A DNA stretch of 64,000 bases from Isoptericola halotolerans (GTDB lineage Bacteria; Actinomycetota; Actinomycetes; Actinomycetales; Cellulomonadaceae), in contig NZ_JABEZU010000004.1 in NCBI RefSeq assembly GCF_013149785.1, positions 147,930-211,929 of the forward strand, read 5' to 3'. Below, one piece after another: positions 54,932 through 63,998 of this stretch (the stretch's first letter is position 1; each line of letters begins with the position of its first letter). A program made the translations under genes and the position numbers. The notes below the pieces were generated by a model. That model worked only from the letters and a program-made list of their open reading frames with translations, searched no databases and was not told the origin of the DNA.

Positions 54932-56461
54932 TCAGGCGAGGGTGAGGCTGACCGTCGCGTAGGAGTGCGCCGGGAGGGTGACCTCGAGGCCGCGCTCGTG
55001 CGGGCGGATCGCCTCGAGAGCCACCGGCGCGACGGCGTCGGGCGCGTCCGGGGTGTTGTGCGTCGCCAGCTCCGGGGCGCTGAGCACCCGGCCGCTGTGC
55101 GCCGTGACCTCGCGCCCGCGCAGGTCGAGCACGACCGTCCGCTCCGCCGTCGCGTCCAGGTTGGTCAGCGAGACGAGCGCGGTGCCGCCGCGCGTGGAGG
55201 CCGACGCCGAGACCAGCGGCAGCTCGGCCTTCTCCCCGGCCCGGGTGGGCACGCCCTGCAGGTGGACGTCCAGGGAGTCGGCGTCGTGGTGGCCGGTGTT
55301 CATCTCGAACACGTGGTAGCTCGGGGTCCGCACCAGCGCCCCGGTCTCCGGGTCGGTGAGCAGCATCGCCTGCAGCACGTTGACGGTCTGGGCGATGTTG
55401 GCCATGACGACGCGATCGGCGTGCTGGTGGAAGGCGTCGAAGTGGACGCTCGCCACGAGGGCGTCGCGCAGGGTGTTCTGCTGGTACAGGAAGCCCGGGT
55501 TGGTGCCCGGCTCCACGTTCCACCAGGTGCCCCACTCGTCCACGACCAGGCCCACCCGCTTGGCCGGGTCGTAGCGGTCCATGACCTGGCCGTGCCGGGT
55601 GAGCAGGTGGTCCATGAACCGGGCCCGCTCCAGGGCGAGGTACCACTCGTCCTCGGTGAACTGCGTCGCGGCGCCCTTGTCCGCCCAGGGGCCCGTCATC
55701 GTGTAGTAGTGCAGCGAGATCGCCTGGAAGGGCCCGGCAGGGCGCTCCGACTCCTCCGGCTTGTCGAGCGCGTCGAACGACTGCATGAGGACCTCGGTCC
55801 AGTGCAGGTCGCCGTCCGAGGCGCCGGCGGCGATCCGGTAGACGTCGTTGCCCGCGTGGTTGCGCACGTACGTCGAGTACTGGCGCGCCAGCGAGGCGAA
55901 CTGCTCCACGCGCAGGTTGCCGCCGCATCCCCAGGCCTCGTTGCCGATCCCGAAGTAGGGCACCTTCCACGGCTCGTCACGGCCGTTGGCCCGGCGCAGC
56001 GCCGCCATCGGCGAGTCGTCGGCGCGGGTGAGGTACTCGATCCACTCGCTCATCTCGGCCACGGAGCCGGAGCCCACGTTCCCGGCGATGTAGGCCTCGG
56101 TGCCGAGCAGCTCGCACAGGTCCATGAACTCGTGGGTGCCGAACGAGTTGTCCTCGACGACGTCACCCCAGTGCGAGTTGACCATCCGGGGGCGCTCGTC
56201 GCGCGGGCCGATCCCGTCACGCCAGTGGTAGTCGTCGGCGAAGCAGCCGCCGGGCCAGCGCAGGTTCGGGATGTTCAGCGCGCGCAGGGCCTCGACGACG
56301 TCGAGCCGGATGCCGCGCTCGTTCGGGACGTCGGAGTCCTCGCCGACGTAGAAGCCGCCGTAGATGCACCGGCCCAGGTGCTCGGCGAAGTGCCCGTAGA
56401 CGTGCCGCGAGATCCGCGCGCCGGGGAGGTCGAGGTCGATGACAGCCGTTGTCTTCTCCAT
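54932..56461 (-). CDS. abfA: GH51 alpha-L-arabinofuranosidase
   Basis: A 509-residue intracellular family 51 glycoside hydrolase. The barrel starts [20 protein letters not shown] with [29 protein letters not shown] is a family hallmark. The acid/base Glu is in [14 protein letters not shown] (about residue 175) and the nucleophile Glu in [13 protein letters not shown] (about 295). A C-terminal beta sandwich follows. It releases arabinose from arabinoxylan or arabinan oligosaccharides taken up by the cell; no signal peptide is present. It is divergent from a LacI regulator with an operator-like dyad between the starts, so it is probably induced by arabinose oligosaccharides. Confidence 0.95.
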   Translation of the reverse strand: MEKTTAVIDLDLPGARISRHVYGHFAEHLGRCIYGGFYVGEDSDVPNERGIRLDVVEALRALNIPNLRWPGGCFADDYHWRDGIGPRDERPRMVNSHWGDVVEDNSFGTHEFMDLCELLGTEAYIAGNVGSGSVAEMSEWIEYLTRADDSPMAALRRANGRDEPWKVPYFGIGNEAWGCGGNLRVEQFASLARQYSTYVRNHAGNDVYRIAAGASDGDLHWTEVLMQSFDALDKPEESERPAGPFQAISLHYYTMTGPWADKGAATQFTEDEWYLALERARFMDHLLTRHGQVMDRYDPAKRVGLVVDEWGTWWNVEPGTNPGFLYQQNTLRDALVASVHFDAFHQHADRVVMANIAQTVNVLQAMLLTDPETGALVRTPSYHVFEMNTGHHDADSLDVHLQGVPTRAGEKAELPLVSASASTRGGTALVSLTNLDATAERTVVLDLRGREVTAHSGRVLSAPELATHNTPDAPDAVAPVALEAIRPHERGLEVTLPAHSYATVSLTLA

Positions 56462-56470
56462 GGACGTGAC

Positions 56471-56482
56471 TTTAACGATAAA
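56471..56482. promoter_or_regulatory. Candidate LacI-family operator
   Basis: TTTAACGATAAA is a 12-bp palindrome centred on CG with one mismatch, the form typical of LacI-family operators. It lies in the 49-base space between the divergent abfA (start 56461) and lacI-type gene (start 56511), only ten bases from the abfA start codon, a position suited to repression. Confidence 0.65.
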
Positions 56483-56510
56483 ATCTCGCCACGGAAAGGG
56501 GATCGATACC

Positions 56511-57551
56511 GTGACGTCCGTGAAGCCGACCATGAGCGACGTGGCGCGCGCCGCCGGCGTCTCCGCGATGACGGTCTCCAACGCCCTCACCGGACGACGA
56601 CCGGTCAGCCCGGCGACCCGGGCCCGCGTCGAGCGCGCCGCCGCCGACCTCGGCTACGAGCTCAACCTCACCGCCCGCCACCTGCGCGCCGGCCGCACCG
56701 ACACCGTCGCTCTCGTGGTGCCGCACTTCGACCACCCGTACTACGGCGAGCTCGCGGCCCGCATGGGGCGTCACCTCGCCGACCAGGGCCGTCACCTCGT
56801 CGTCGAGCAGAGCGGCGCGCGGCGCGAGGCCGAGCTCGCCGCGGTCGCCCCGGCCCGGTGGCAGCTCTACGACGGAGTGCTGCTGTCCGCCGTCGGCACG
56901 ACGCCGGACGACCTCGCCGGCCTGCACACCTCCGTCCCGCTCGTGCTGCTCGGGGAGCAGCAGATGCCGGCCCGCTACGACCACGTCCGCATGGACAACG
57001 TGGCCGGGGCCCGGCTCGCCACCCGGCACCTGCTCGCCACCGGGTCGCGACGGGTGGCGATCGTCGGCGGTGCCGACCCGGACCGGGACGCCGGCATGCG
57101 CACCGCACGCACGCTGGGGTGGACCATGGCGCACACCGACACCGGGACCGCCCCGGCGCCCGAGCTGCTCGTCCGCACGGGCCCCGACCTCTCCGCGGGC
57201 CGCGACGCCGTCCGCCGCCTGCTCAGCGACGGCACCGACTTCGACGCCGTGTTCGCCGTCACCGACACCCTGGCCGTCGGCGTCCTCGCCGCCCTCGCCG
57301 AGGCCGGCCGGCGCGTGCCCGACGACGTGCAGGTCGTCGGGTTCGACAACCTCGCCTCGTCCGGGTTCACGGTGCCGGCGCTGACCACCGTGGACCCCGG
57401 ACACGAGCAGATGGCCGTCGAGACGCTCCGGCTCCTCGACCAGGTCGTGGCCCGCGCAGCGTCCGGCGAGGCCGACGGCAGGTCGTCCGGCCCGGAGCAC
57501 GTCACGGCGCCGGTGCGGCTCGTCGTGCGCGCCACCACCCGCTCGGCGTGA
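56511..57551 (+). CDS. LacI-family transcriptional regulator
   Basis: A 346-residue regulator. The helix-turn-helix and hinge read [40 protein letters not shown] and [17 protein letters not shown]. The periplasmic-binding-type effector domain follows ([80 protein letters not shown]). It most likely represses the divergent arabinofuranosidase gene and responds to an arabinose-containing sugar. The GTG at 56511 lies ten bases after GAAAGGGG; the HTH begins within eight residues, as usual for the family. Confidence 0.93.
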   Translation: MTSVKPTMSDVARAAGVSAMTVSNALTGRRPVSPATRARVERAAADLGYELNLTARHLRAGRTDTVALVVPHFDHPYYGELAARMGRHLADQGRHLVVEQSGARREAELAAVAPARWQLYDGVLLSAVGTTPDDLAGLHTSVPLVLLGEQQMPARYDHVRMDNVAGARLATRHLLATGSRRVAIVGGADPDRDAGMRTARTLGWTMAHTDTGTAPAPELLVRTGPDLSAGRDAVRRLLSDGTDFDAVFAVTDTLAVGVLAALAEAGRRVPDDVQVVGFDNLASSGFTVPALTTVDPGHEQMAVETLRLLDQVVARAASGEADGRSSGPEHVTAPVRLVVRATTRSA

Positions 57552-57588
57552 GCACCCCGGCATCGCGGACGGGTCGGACGAGGGCAGG

Positions 57589-57960
57589 TCAGGCGCCCGC
57601 GGGCTGCTCCTCGCGCACGACGGGGATGCGCCCCGCCATACCCACCATGTCCAGGACCTCGGTGACCGCCTCGGACGGCTCGAAGAGCTGCACCGGAGAA
57701 CCGGTCTCCTGACCGAGCATGTAGATCTGCAGGATGAACGCCACACCCGAGGAGTCGAGGAACGTCACGTCGCGGACGTCCAGGACGATCGGGGCGGCGG
57801 TGCGACGCGCCACCACGGTGGACATCGCGTCGCTCGCCGCCTCGCGCAGCGCGGCGTCCACCTCACCCCAGAGGGTGACGTACGTGCCGTCCTCCTGCTG
57901 CTGGCAAGAGATTCCGGAGCCCGGATCGGGCTCGAGTTCTGTGGTGCGGTCCGTGTCCAT
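57589..57960 (-). CDS. STAS domain anti-sigma factor antagonist
   Basis: A 123-residue protein with one STAS domain like SpoIIAA/RsbV. ISCQQQEDGTYVTLWGEVDA is the first strand and VLDVRDVTFLDSSGVAFILQ holds the Ser that is phosphorylated by a cognate kinase/anti-sigma factor. A short acidic N-terminal extension precedes it. When dephosphorylated such proteins bind the anti-sigma factor and release a stress sigma factor. No partner kinase or phosphatase gene is in the window. The start at 57960 fits the family; there is no strong ribosome binding site. Confidence 0.9.
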   Translation of the reverse strand: MDTDRTTELEPDPGSGISCQQQEDGTYVTLWGEVDAALREAASDAMSTVVARRTAAPIVLDVRDVTFLDSSGVAFILQIYMLGQETGSPVQLFEPSEAVTEVLDMVGMAGRIPVVREEQPAGA

Positions 57961-58091
57961 GGGGTTGTCAGGCTCCCGTAGTGCCGTCGGCGGCCGATCG
58001 TGGCTCCCCTCCCCCGACGAAGGCCACGGGGTCGAGTGTTCACCCGCTGCGTCGATTCGTCCAGTGGAACCGACCGATCGTTGCCTGAGGT

Positions 58092-58622
58092 TCACCCGCC
58101 GGACTGCGGAACCGGCTCGGTGACGTCCGCGACCTGAGCACCCAGGACCCGCACGAGCTCGTCGGCGTCCAGGGTGGCGGAGACCCCGGGGCCGCCGGCC
58201 CCGATCGACACCGGCCCCGCGCCGACGACGGACCCGTCCGCCACCACCGGCCACGCCGTGGTCGCGCCGAACGGGGTGATCGTGCCCCGCACGTACCCCG
58301 TGACGTCCCGCGCGACCTCGGCGTCCGGCATCGACAGCCGGTTCACGCCGAGGAACGACCGGAGCCGCGCCCACGCGATGGCCCGTCCGCCCGGCACGAG
58401 CACGAACAAGAAGTCGTCCTCGCCACGACGGACCACCAGGGTCTTGAGCACCTGGTGCGGGGCGACCCCTCGCGCGACGGCCGCCTCCTCCAGGGACGCC
58501 ACCGGGCCGTGGCGCGTGATCGCGAAGGCGACGCCCGACGCCTCGAGAGCGTCTCGGGCACGCTGCTCGGCCTCGGACCCGGCTCCCGGCCCACGGCGCC
58601 CGCCGGGGAGGTCACTCGTCAC
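58092..58622 (-). CDS. YbaK/EbsC-type aminoacyl-tRNA deacylase
   Basis: A 176-residue YbaK/ProX-like protein. ARDALEASGVAFAITRHGPV and ASLEEAAVARGVAPHQVLKT, LVVR hold the catalytic lysine (HQVLKTLVV), and YVRGTITPFG is the GxxxP-type loop. It edits mischarged tRNA, in YbaK Cys-tRNA(Pro). The start is a GTG at 58622. It lies 18 bases downstream of the VanY-like gene's end, on the same strand, and 131 bases upstream of the STAS gene. Confidence 0.92.
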   Translation of the reverse strand: MTSDLPGGRRGPGAGSEAEQRARDALEASGVAFAITRHGPVASLEEAAVARGVAPHQVLKTLVVRRGEDDFLFVLVPGGRAIAWARLRSFLGVNRLSMPDAEVARDVTGYVRGTITPFGATTAWPVVADGSVVGAGPVSIGAGGPGVSATLDADELVRVLGAQVADVTEPVPQSGG

Positions 58623-58640
58623 AGGGCCTCGGCGCCTTCC

Positions 58641-60839
58641 CTACTTCTTGAGCCCGGTCAGGCCCAGGACGCCGCCCAGGAGCCCCTTGGAGCCGCCGTC
58701 CTTCTCCTGTTCGTCCGGATCACCCTCGTCCTCCGAGGGTGACGGGGAAGGGCTCGGCGACGGCTTCGGCGTCCCGCTGGGGGACGGCGTGGGGGCCGGT
58801 TCGGTCGGCTTCGGCGACCCGCTCGGGGACGGCGTGGGGGCCGGTTCGGTCGGCTTCGGCGAGGTGCTCGGCGACGGCGAAGGGCTCGGGCTCGGCTTCG
58901 GCGAGGTGCTGGGCGACGGCGAAGGGCTCGGGCTCGGCTTCGGCGAGGTGCTCGGCTTCGGCTTCGGCTCGTCCTTCTTCTTGTCGGCCTTCTTGCCGTC
59001 CGACGTGCCGTTCTTCTTGCCGTCCGACTTCTTGTCCTTCGCGCCGTCGGCCTTCTTGCCGTCCGGCTTCTTGTCGGCCTTCTTCTTGTCCGAGGACTTG
59101 TCGGAGCTCTTGCCCTTGCCGTCCTTCGTGTCGGCCGACGCGCTCTGGCCCGCGCCGGCGCTCTTGCCGTTCGACCCCGTGCCGCCGGCCGCACCACCGG
59201 CGATGTCCGTGGTCGAGGAGGCACGGTCCGGCACGGGCCCGGCGGCGAAGAACTCGAAGTGCCACGGCTCGGGCTTGCTGCCGTCGAGACGGGCCCAGGT
59301 CGGGTTGTCCCATCCGTAGTCGGGCCCGTGGACCCGCAACCAGGCGTACTCGGCGGACCGGCCGCTGGAGATCGGGGTGGACAGGTCGACGGCCAGGCCC
59401 CAGCCGTGGTTCGACGTGCCCGGGACCGCGGCCAGGTGCGGCTTGGCGGCACGGACCGCGACCTGCCCGGCGAAGGAGCGGTACGAGTCGGTGATCGGGA
59501 TGTTCGTCCCGAACCGTTCGCGGTAGGCCTCGTTGAGCGCCTCGAGCTGCAGGGCGGCGTCGCAGCGCAGCATGTGGCCCGGGGCCCACGGGAGGTCGCA
59601 CAGCACCGAGGCCGGGATATGACCGTTGCTGTAGCCGGCCGTCGATGCCGCGTGCTGGTCCACCACGGAGCGCAGTGCCGCGGACAGCGAGTCGGCCGCG
59701 GCGGCCAGCGGCAACCCGTCGGCCGTGGCGGGGGTGCCGTCGTTCGTCACGAACGACCCGTCCGGGAGCTCGGTCACTGCACGGCGCACCTCGATGACGT
59801 ACGTCGCGGCCGCAGGGTCGAGAAGCGTGGACAGGCGCATCGCCGCCACCACGACGTCGTCGAACGTCACGGCCTCGTGCAGGTGCTCGTGGCCCTCCTC
59901 GTCGTGCTCGTCCGGCACGGCGGGGACCTCGTCGGGCACGGCGGGAGCCTCGTCGGGCACAGCGGGGACATCGTCCGGCTCCGCACCCTCGGTCTCGCCG
60001 AGAAGCCCGACGCTCTCGAACGGGCGAGCGACCGGCAGGGCACCGTCCGCCGCGAGGAGCTCCTCCAGGGTGGGCAGCTCGAGTCGCGGCACCTCGATCG
60101 GCTCGACGGGCTCCGGCTCCGCCGTCGCCCGCGACCGGTCGGCGCCGTCGGCCTCCTGGTCGTCGGAGGGGTCCGCGTACTCCACCTGCGGCGTGCCGAC
60201 GTCGACGGAGTCCTGCGGCCGCACCGAGCCGGTGTCGGCGTCGGCGTCGGTGGCGTCGACAGCCGGGGGCTCCGCCTGCGCGGGCGGGCGCAGCTCCTCG
60301 ACCTCGAGGCCGTCGGTGTCGAGAGTCAGGTCGTGGTCGTGCGCGGGGTCAGGTTCCGCCGGGTCGATCTCGACGACGTCGTCACGGGCACCGCCGAGGC
60401 CGTCCCGGGGCTCGAGAGCCACCCGCTCCTGGGCGACGTAGATGCTCAGCAGCGAACCGAGCTCGGCCGCGGCCTGCTGGACCTCCGCGTCGAACGCGCG
60501 CCCGGACTCGAGGGCGGCCAGCTCCGCGCGCTCGATGATGTCGAGGATCTCTTCGACCGTCTGAGGGCCGGTGGGCGTCGCCGCGCCGACGACGCCCAGG
60601 ACGACCGGGTCGGCCTCGACGGGAGCGGTGAACCCGGGGTGCTCGGCGAAGTCGTTCCACGGCAGGTCAGCCATCGAGCCGGCCATGATCCCCGCGACGA
60701 GGGCGAAGGCCGCGGAGCTCGCTCCCAGGGTGCGCAGCACCGGGTGGGCGTGCCCGGCCGGCGGGGCTGATCCCGCCCAGGCCTCGTCGACGGCGTCGCC
60801 GTCGTGTCCTCCCAGGTCACCGTTCTTGTCGAGCACCAC
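58641..60839 (-). CDS. VanY-like D-alanyl-D-alanine carboxypeptidase with repeat-rich tail
   Basis: A protein of about 732 residues. One membrane helix lies near residue 45 (ASSAAFALVAGIMAGSMADL), followed by about 320 acidic, low-complexity residues with repeated PAVPDEVPAVPDE-like units. The peptidase M15 domain spans about residues 430-540: TDSYRSFAGQVAVRAAKPHL, the zinc motif PGTSNHGWGLAVDLSTP (His and Asp) and EPWHFEFF (second His). The C-terminal 200 residues are Lys/Asp/Ser-rich, then Pro-Ser-Thr repeats (PKPSPSPSPSPSTSPKPSPS), then a short hydrophobic end. It trims peptidoglycan stem peptides at the cell surface. The GTG at 60839 follows AGAGGGG by six bases; an ATG at 60878 is an alternative. 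Confidence 0.87.
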   Translation of the reverse strand: MVLDKNGDLGGHDGDAVDEAWAGSAPPAGHAHPVLRTLGASSAAFALVAGIMAGSMADLPWNDFAEHPGFTAPVEADPVVLGVVGAATPTGPQTVEEILDIIERAELAALESGRAFDAEVQQAAAELGSLLSIYVAQERVALEPRDGLGGARDDVVEIDPAEPDPAHDHDLTLDTDGLEVEELRPPAQAEPPAVDATDADADTGSVRPQDSVDVGTPQVEYADPSDDQEADGADRSRATAEPEPVEPIEVPRLELPTLEELLAADGALPVARPFESVGLLGETEGAEPDDVPAVPDEAPAVPDEVPAVPDEHDEEGHEHLHEAVTFDDVVVAAMRLSTLLDPAAATYVIEVRRAVTELPDGSFVTNDGTPATADGLPLAAAADSLSAALRSVVDQHAASTAGYSNGHIPASVLCDLPWAPGHMLRCDAALQLEALNEAYRERFGTNIPITDSYRSFAGQVAVRAAKPHLAAVPGTSNHGWGLAVDLSTPISSGRSAEYAWLRVHGPDYGWDNPTWARLDGSKPEPWHFEFFAAGPVPDRASSTTDIAGGAAGGTGSNGKSAGAGQSASADTKDGKGKSSDKSSDKKKADKKPDGKKADGAKDKKSDGKKNGTSDGKKADKKKDEPKPKPSTSPKPSPSPSPSPSTSPKPSPSPSPSPSTSPKPTEPAPTPSPSGSPKPTEPAPTPSPSGTPKPSPSPSPSPSEDEGDPDEQEKDGGSKGLLGGVLGLTGLKK
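58780..58950. repeat. Tandem coding repeats of 45 and 42 bp
   Basis: Within the VanY-like gene a 45-bp unit occurs at 58780 and 58825 and a 42-bp unit at 58861 and 58903, with a partial third copy from 58945. They encode the Pro-Ser/Thr-rich spacer of the protein. Copies are almost identical in DNA sequence, which implies recent expansion by slippage or recombination and probable length variation between strains. Confidence 0.85.
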
Positions 60840-61020
60840 GTGGAACCCCTCTGCCAGCTGCTGTGCTGCCGAACGCATCCTCGCACATCGACGTGCTGCG
60901 ATGCTGCGGGCAACTTCCCCCTGCGGACCACTCTGCGGTACGCGGCCACGTCCCGCCACCCGTCCGGCGCACCATTCACCCCCTGTTCGCCCGCGCCACC
61001 GGCCGGGCACACTGGGCACC

Positions 61021-61809
61021 ATGCTCCCTGCCTCCGCGTCGGCGCCACGGATCGACCTGAACAGCGACCTCGGCGAGGGGTTCGGCCGCTGGGAGCTGGG
61101 GGACGACGACCGCATGCTCGACGTCGTCTCCAGCGCCAACGTGGCCTGCGGTTTCCACGCCGGCGACCCCGCGACGATGCGGCGGACCGTCCGGGGTGCG
61201 GCCCGGCGCGGGGTGGCGATCGGGGCGCACGTGTCCTACCGGGACCTCGCGGGTTTCGGGCGTCGCGCGATGGACGTGCCGAGCGACGACCTGCGCGCCG
61301 ACGTCGTCTACCAGCTCGGTGCGCTGCAGGCCTTCGCCACCGCCGAGGGAGCGCGGGTGCGGTACGTCAAGCCGCACGGGGCGCTCTACCACGCGGCGGC
61401 GACGGACGAACGGGTCGCCCGCGACGTGGCCGTGGCGGTCGCCGGGGTGGACCCGACGCTCGTCCTGCTGGGTCTGCCGGGCAGCGTCGCGCTGTCCGCC
61501 GCGGCCGAGGCAGGTCTGGCGACCGCCACAGAGGCCTTCGCCGACCGGGCGTACACCCCGGCCGGGACGCTCGTGCCGCGCGGTGAGCCCGGGTCCGTGC
61601 TCGACGACGCCGACGCCGTCGCCGCGCGTGTCCTGCGGCTCGTCACCACCGGGACCGTCACGGCGGTCGACGGCACGGAGGTCCGCGTGCCGGCGGACTC
61701 CGTGTGCGTGCACGGGGACACCCCGGGTGCCGTCGCCATGGCGCAGCGGGTCCGCGAGGTGCTGGCCGCGCAGGGCGTGGAGCTGCGACCGTTCGTCGAG
61801 ACCGCATGA
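61021..61809 (+). CDS. pxpA: 5-oxoprolinase subunit A (LamB/YcsF family)
   Basis: A 262-residue protein. RIDLNSDLGEGFGRWELGDD is the family signature, and SSANVACGFHAGDPATMRRT, VRYVKPHGALYHAAATDERV and TPAGTLVPRGEPGSVLDDAD are further conserved blocks. PxpA with PxpB and PxpC forms the ATP-dependent 5-oxoprolinase that opens the damage product 5-oxoproline to glutamate. The ATG at 61021 has a CACACT box seven bases before it. The stop codon overlaps the start of pxpBC (ATGA), so all subunits are coupled. Confidence 0.94.
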   Translation: MLPASASAPRIDLNSDLGEGFGRWELGDDDRMLDVVSSANVACGFHAGDPATMRRTVRGAARRGVAIGAHVSYRDLAGFGRRAMDVPSDDLRADVVYQLGALQAFATAEGARVRYVKPHGALYHAAATDERVARDVAVAVAGVDPTLVLLGLPGSVALSAAAEAGLATATEAFADRAYTPAGTLVPRGEPGSVLDDADAVAARVLRLVTTGTVTAVDGTEVRVPADSVCVHGDTPGAVAMAQRVREVLAAQGVELRPFVETA

Positions 61810-63452
61810 GCGGGAGTCCCCGCGACGGGTCACCACCCGGCGCACCCGCCCCCGGGGTGCGGGTGCGGCGAGCCCGCGACGACGTCCTGCTGGTCGAGGT
61901 CGCCGACCTCGCGGCCGCCACCGAGCTGCACCGGTCCCTGCGCTCGGACCCGCTCCCCGGCGTCGGGCACACCGTGCCCGGCGCCCGCACGGTGCTGGTC
62001 CCCTTCGACACCGGGGTCGTCGAGGCGTCGACCCTCGCGGCGGCTCTGCTGGCGCGGGCCGCGGCGCCGTCGGCCGGCGCCGACGACCCCGGGCGGCTCG
62101 TGGAGGTCCCGACGACCTACGACGGCGCGGATCTCGACGACGTCGCCGCCCACCTCGGGTGGAGCCGCGCCGAGGTGGTGCGCCGGCACGCCGCCGCGGG
62201 CTGGACCGTCGGCTTCATGGGGTTCGCCCCCGGTTTCGGGTACCTGGTGGGGGACGACCCGGGTCTCGTCGTGCCGCGGCGCCCGTCCCCGCGCACGCGT
62301 GTCCCCACGGGGTCGGTGGCGCTCGCCGGCGAGTACTCCGGCGTCTACCCGCGCGCGAGCCCCGGCGGGTGGCAGCTGGTCGGCCGCACCGACGTCGCTG
62401 CCTGGGACGTCCGGCGCGACCCGCCGTCCCTGTGGGTCCCCGGCGACCACGTCCGTTTCGTGGCGGTGCGGGAGTCGGTGCGAGGCGCCCGCGCGGTCGG
62501 CACGTCCGGCTCCGCTCGGCAGCTCGAGGTGCCGAACGGAGCCGGACGTGCCGAGCGGAGCGGGCTGGAGGTGGTGGACCCGGGGCTGCAGACCCTCGTC
62601 CAGGACCTCGGCCGCCCCGGGCACGGCGACCTCGGCGTCACGGCCTCCGGTGCCGCCGACCCGCGCAGCCTGCGCGCCGCCGCACGAGCCGTCGGGAACG
62701 CGGCCGAGGCCGCCTGCCTGGAGACGCTCGGCGGGCTGCGGCTCCGCGCGCACGGGCCGTGCGTCGTCGCCGTGACGGGCGCAACCGGCCCCCTGCTGGT
62801 GACGACCGGCGCCGGCACCGTCCGTGAGCCGGCACGCGGCCGACCGTTCCCCCTGGCCGACGGCGACGAACTGACCGTCGGGATGCCGCCGCGCGGCCTG
62901 CGGTCCTACGTGGCGCTGCGCGGGGGCCTCGACGTCCCCCCGGTGCTGGGGTCGCGCGCCACCGACGTGCTCGCCGTCCTCGGACCGGACCCCGCGCACC
63001 GCGGCACGTTCCTCCCCGCCGCCGGGGCGGCGTCGTCGGCCGTGGCGGTCGACGACGTCGGAGGGCCCGACCCGCAGGAGCTGCCCGCCCCGGGCGAGAC
63101 GGTGACCCTGCGGGCCACGCTCGGCCCGCGCGACGACTGGTTCACCCCCGCAGCACGGCAGGTGCTCACCTCCCAGGTCTGGGAGGTCACGCCACGGTCC
63201 GACCGCATCGGGCTGCGCCTGGCCGGCGCCGTCCCGCTGGAGCGCGAGCCCGCCGCGCAGCACGCCGAGCTGCCGAGCGAGGGGTGCGTCACCGGAGCGC
63301 TGCAGGTCCCGCCCGACGGGCAGCCCGTCCTGCTCCTGACCGACCACCCGCTCACCGGGGGCTACCCCGTCGTCGCCGCGGTGTCGTCGAGGGACCTGTG
63401 GCGGCTCGGCCAGGTTCCCCCCGGGGCACGGCTGCGCTTCCGTGTGACGTGA
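61806..63452 (+). CDS. pxpBC: 5-oxoprolinase subunits B and C fused (PxpB-PxpC)
   Basis: A 548-residue fusion. Residues about 18-228 are PxpB (KipI-like): TYDGADLDDVAAHLGWSRAE and GFMGFAPGFGYLVGDDPGLV, VPTGSVALAGEYSGVYPRAS. Residues about 252-548 are PxpC (KipA/biotin-dependent carboxylase-like): LEVVDPGLQTLVQDLGRPGH, GLRSYVALRGGLDVPPVLGS and DHPLTGGYPVVAAVSSRD. Many bacteria have two separate genes. Here the joint (about residues 231-249, VGTSGSARQLEVPNGAGRAE) is encoded by a 56-bp palindrome, which may have created or lengthened the linker. With PxpA it forms the 5-oxoprolinase complex. Confidence 0.93.
   Translation: MSGSPRDGSPPGAPAPGVRVRRARDDVLLVEVADLAAATELHRSLRSDPLPGVGHTVPGARTVLVPFDTGVVEASTLAAALLARAAAPSAGADDPGRLVEVPTTYDGADLDDVAAHLGWSRAEVVRRHAAAGWTVGFMGFAPGFGYLVGDDPGLVVPRRPSPRTRVPTGSVALAGEYSGVYPRASPGGWQLVGRTDVAAWDVRRDPPSLWVPGDHVRFVAVRESVRGARAVGTSGSARQLEVPNGAGRAERSGLEVVDPGLQTLVQDLGRPGHGDLGVTASGAADPRSLRAAARAVGNAAEAACLETLGGLRLRAHGPCVVAVTGATGPLLVTTGAGTVREPARGRPFPLADGDELTVGMPPRGLRSYVALRGGLDVPPVLGSRATDVLAVLGPDPAHRGTFLPAAGAASSAVAVDDVGGPDPQELPAPGETVTLRATLGPRDDWFTPAARQVLTSQVWEVTPRSDRIGLRLAGAVPLEREPAAQHAELPSEGCVTGALQVPPDGQPVLLLTDHPLTGGYPVVAAVSSRDLWRLGQVPPGARLRFRVT
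62498..62553. repeat. 56-bp palindromic element at the PxpB-PxpC joint
   Basis: Bases 62498-62521 (beginning CGGCACGTCCGGCTCCG) are complementary to 62530-62553 with one mismatch; the loop is the eight bases GCTCGAGG. The element is read in frame and coincides exactly with the linker between two conserved domains. In layout (23-24 bp arms, short loop, one mismatch, within a coding region) it matches the element in oleD. Confidence 0.92.
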
Positions 63453-63527
63453 GTGTGCGCAAGATCTCCACCAACTCTGTGGTGGCGACCACACACAAAG
63501 CACGACGCCCCAGGCAGGATAGGGCCC

Positions 63528-63998
63528 ATGACGTCGATGACGACCAGCACCTCCACCGGTCGAGCACCGGGCCGCGCCGCCGCGGCAGGTCTGCTCGCCG
63601 TGACCCTCACCCTCGGCGCCTGCTCCGTGCCCGACGACGTCGAGCGGCACATCGCCGATGCCCAGGTCCAGGCCGAGAGCCTCGACGCCGACCTTCAGCA
63701 GCTCGCGGACCAGACCTCCGAGCTCACCTCCGGACTCGGGGAGGACGTCACGCACGCCGTCGACTCAGCACAGGCCGCCACCGACGAGGCGCTCACCGCG
63801 CTCGACAAGGCCGCCGACTCCTCGGACAGCGCGGTCGTGGCGCTCGCTGACGCCCAGGTCGCGCTCGAGGCAGCCTCTGCCGAGCTCCACCACGTGATCG
63901 AGCACGCCGACACGACCCCCGAGGTCGCCGCAGCCCTCACCGAGCTGCAGGAGCAGATCAACGCGCTGCGCGGGCAGACGGAGGACGCGAGCGAGTAG
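63528..63998 (+). CDS. Small lipoprotein with helical repeat pattern
   Basis: A 156-residue protein starting at the ATG at 63528, seven bases after a CAGGAT box. The signal peptide ends with the lipobox TLTLGACSVPDD (Cys near residue 32). The mature part is almost entirely helical and acidic, with heptad-like hydrophobic spacing (LDADLQQLADQTSELTSGLG, AATDEALTALDKAADSSDSA, LTELQEQINALRGQ), suggesting a coiled-coil or spectrin-like bundle as in murein-lipoprotein-like or chemoreceptor-like stalks. No family is recognised. It ends two bases before the window edge. Confidence 0.82.
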   Translation: MTSMTTSTSTGRAPGRAAAAGLLAVTLTLGACSVPDDVERHIADAQVQAESLDADLQQLADQTSELTSGLGEDVTHAVDSAQAATDEALTALDKAADSSDSAVVALADAQVALEAASAELHHVIEHADTTPEVAAALTELQEQINALRGQTEDASE

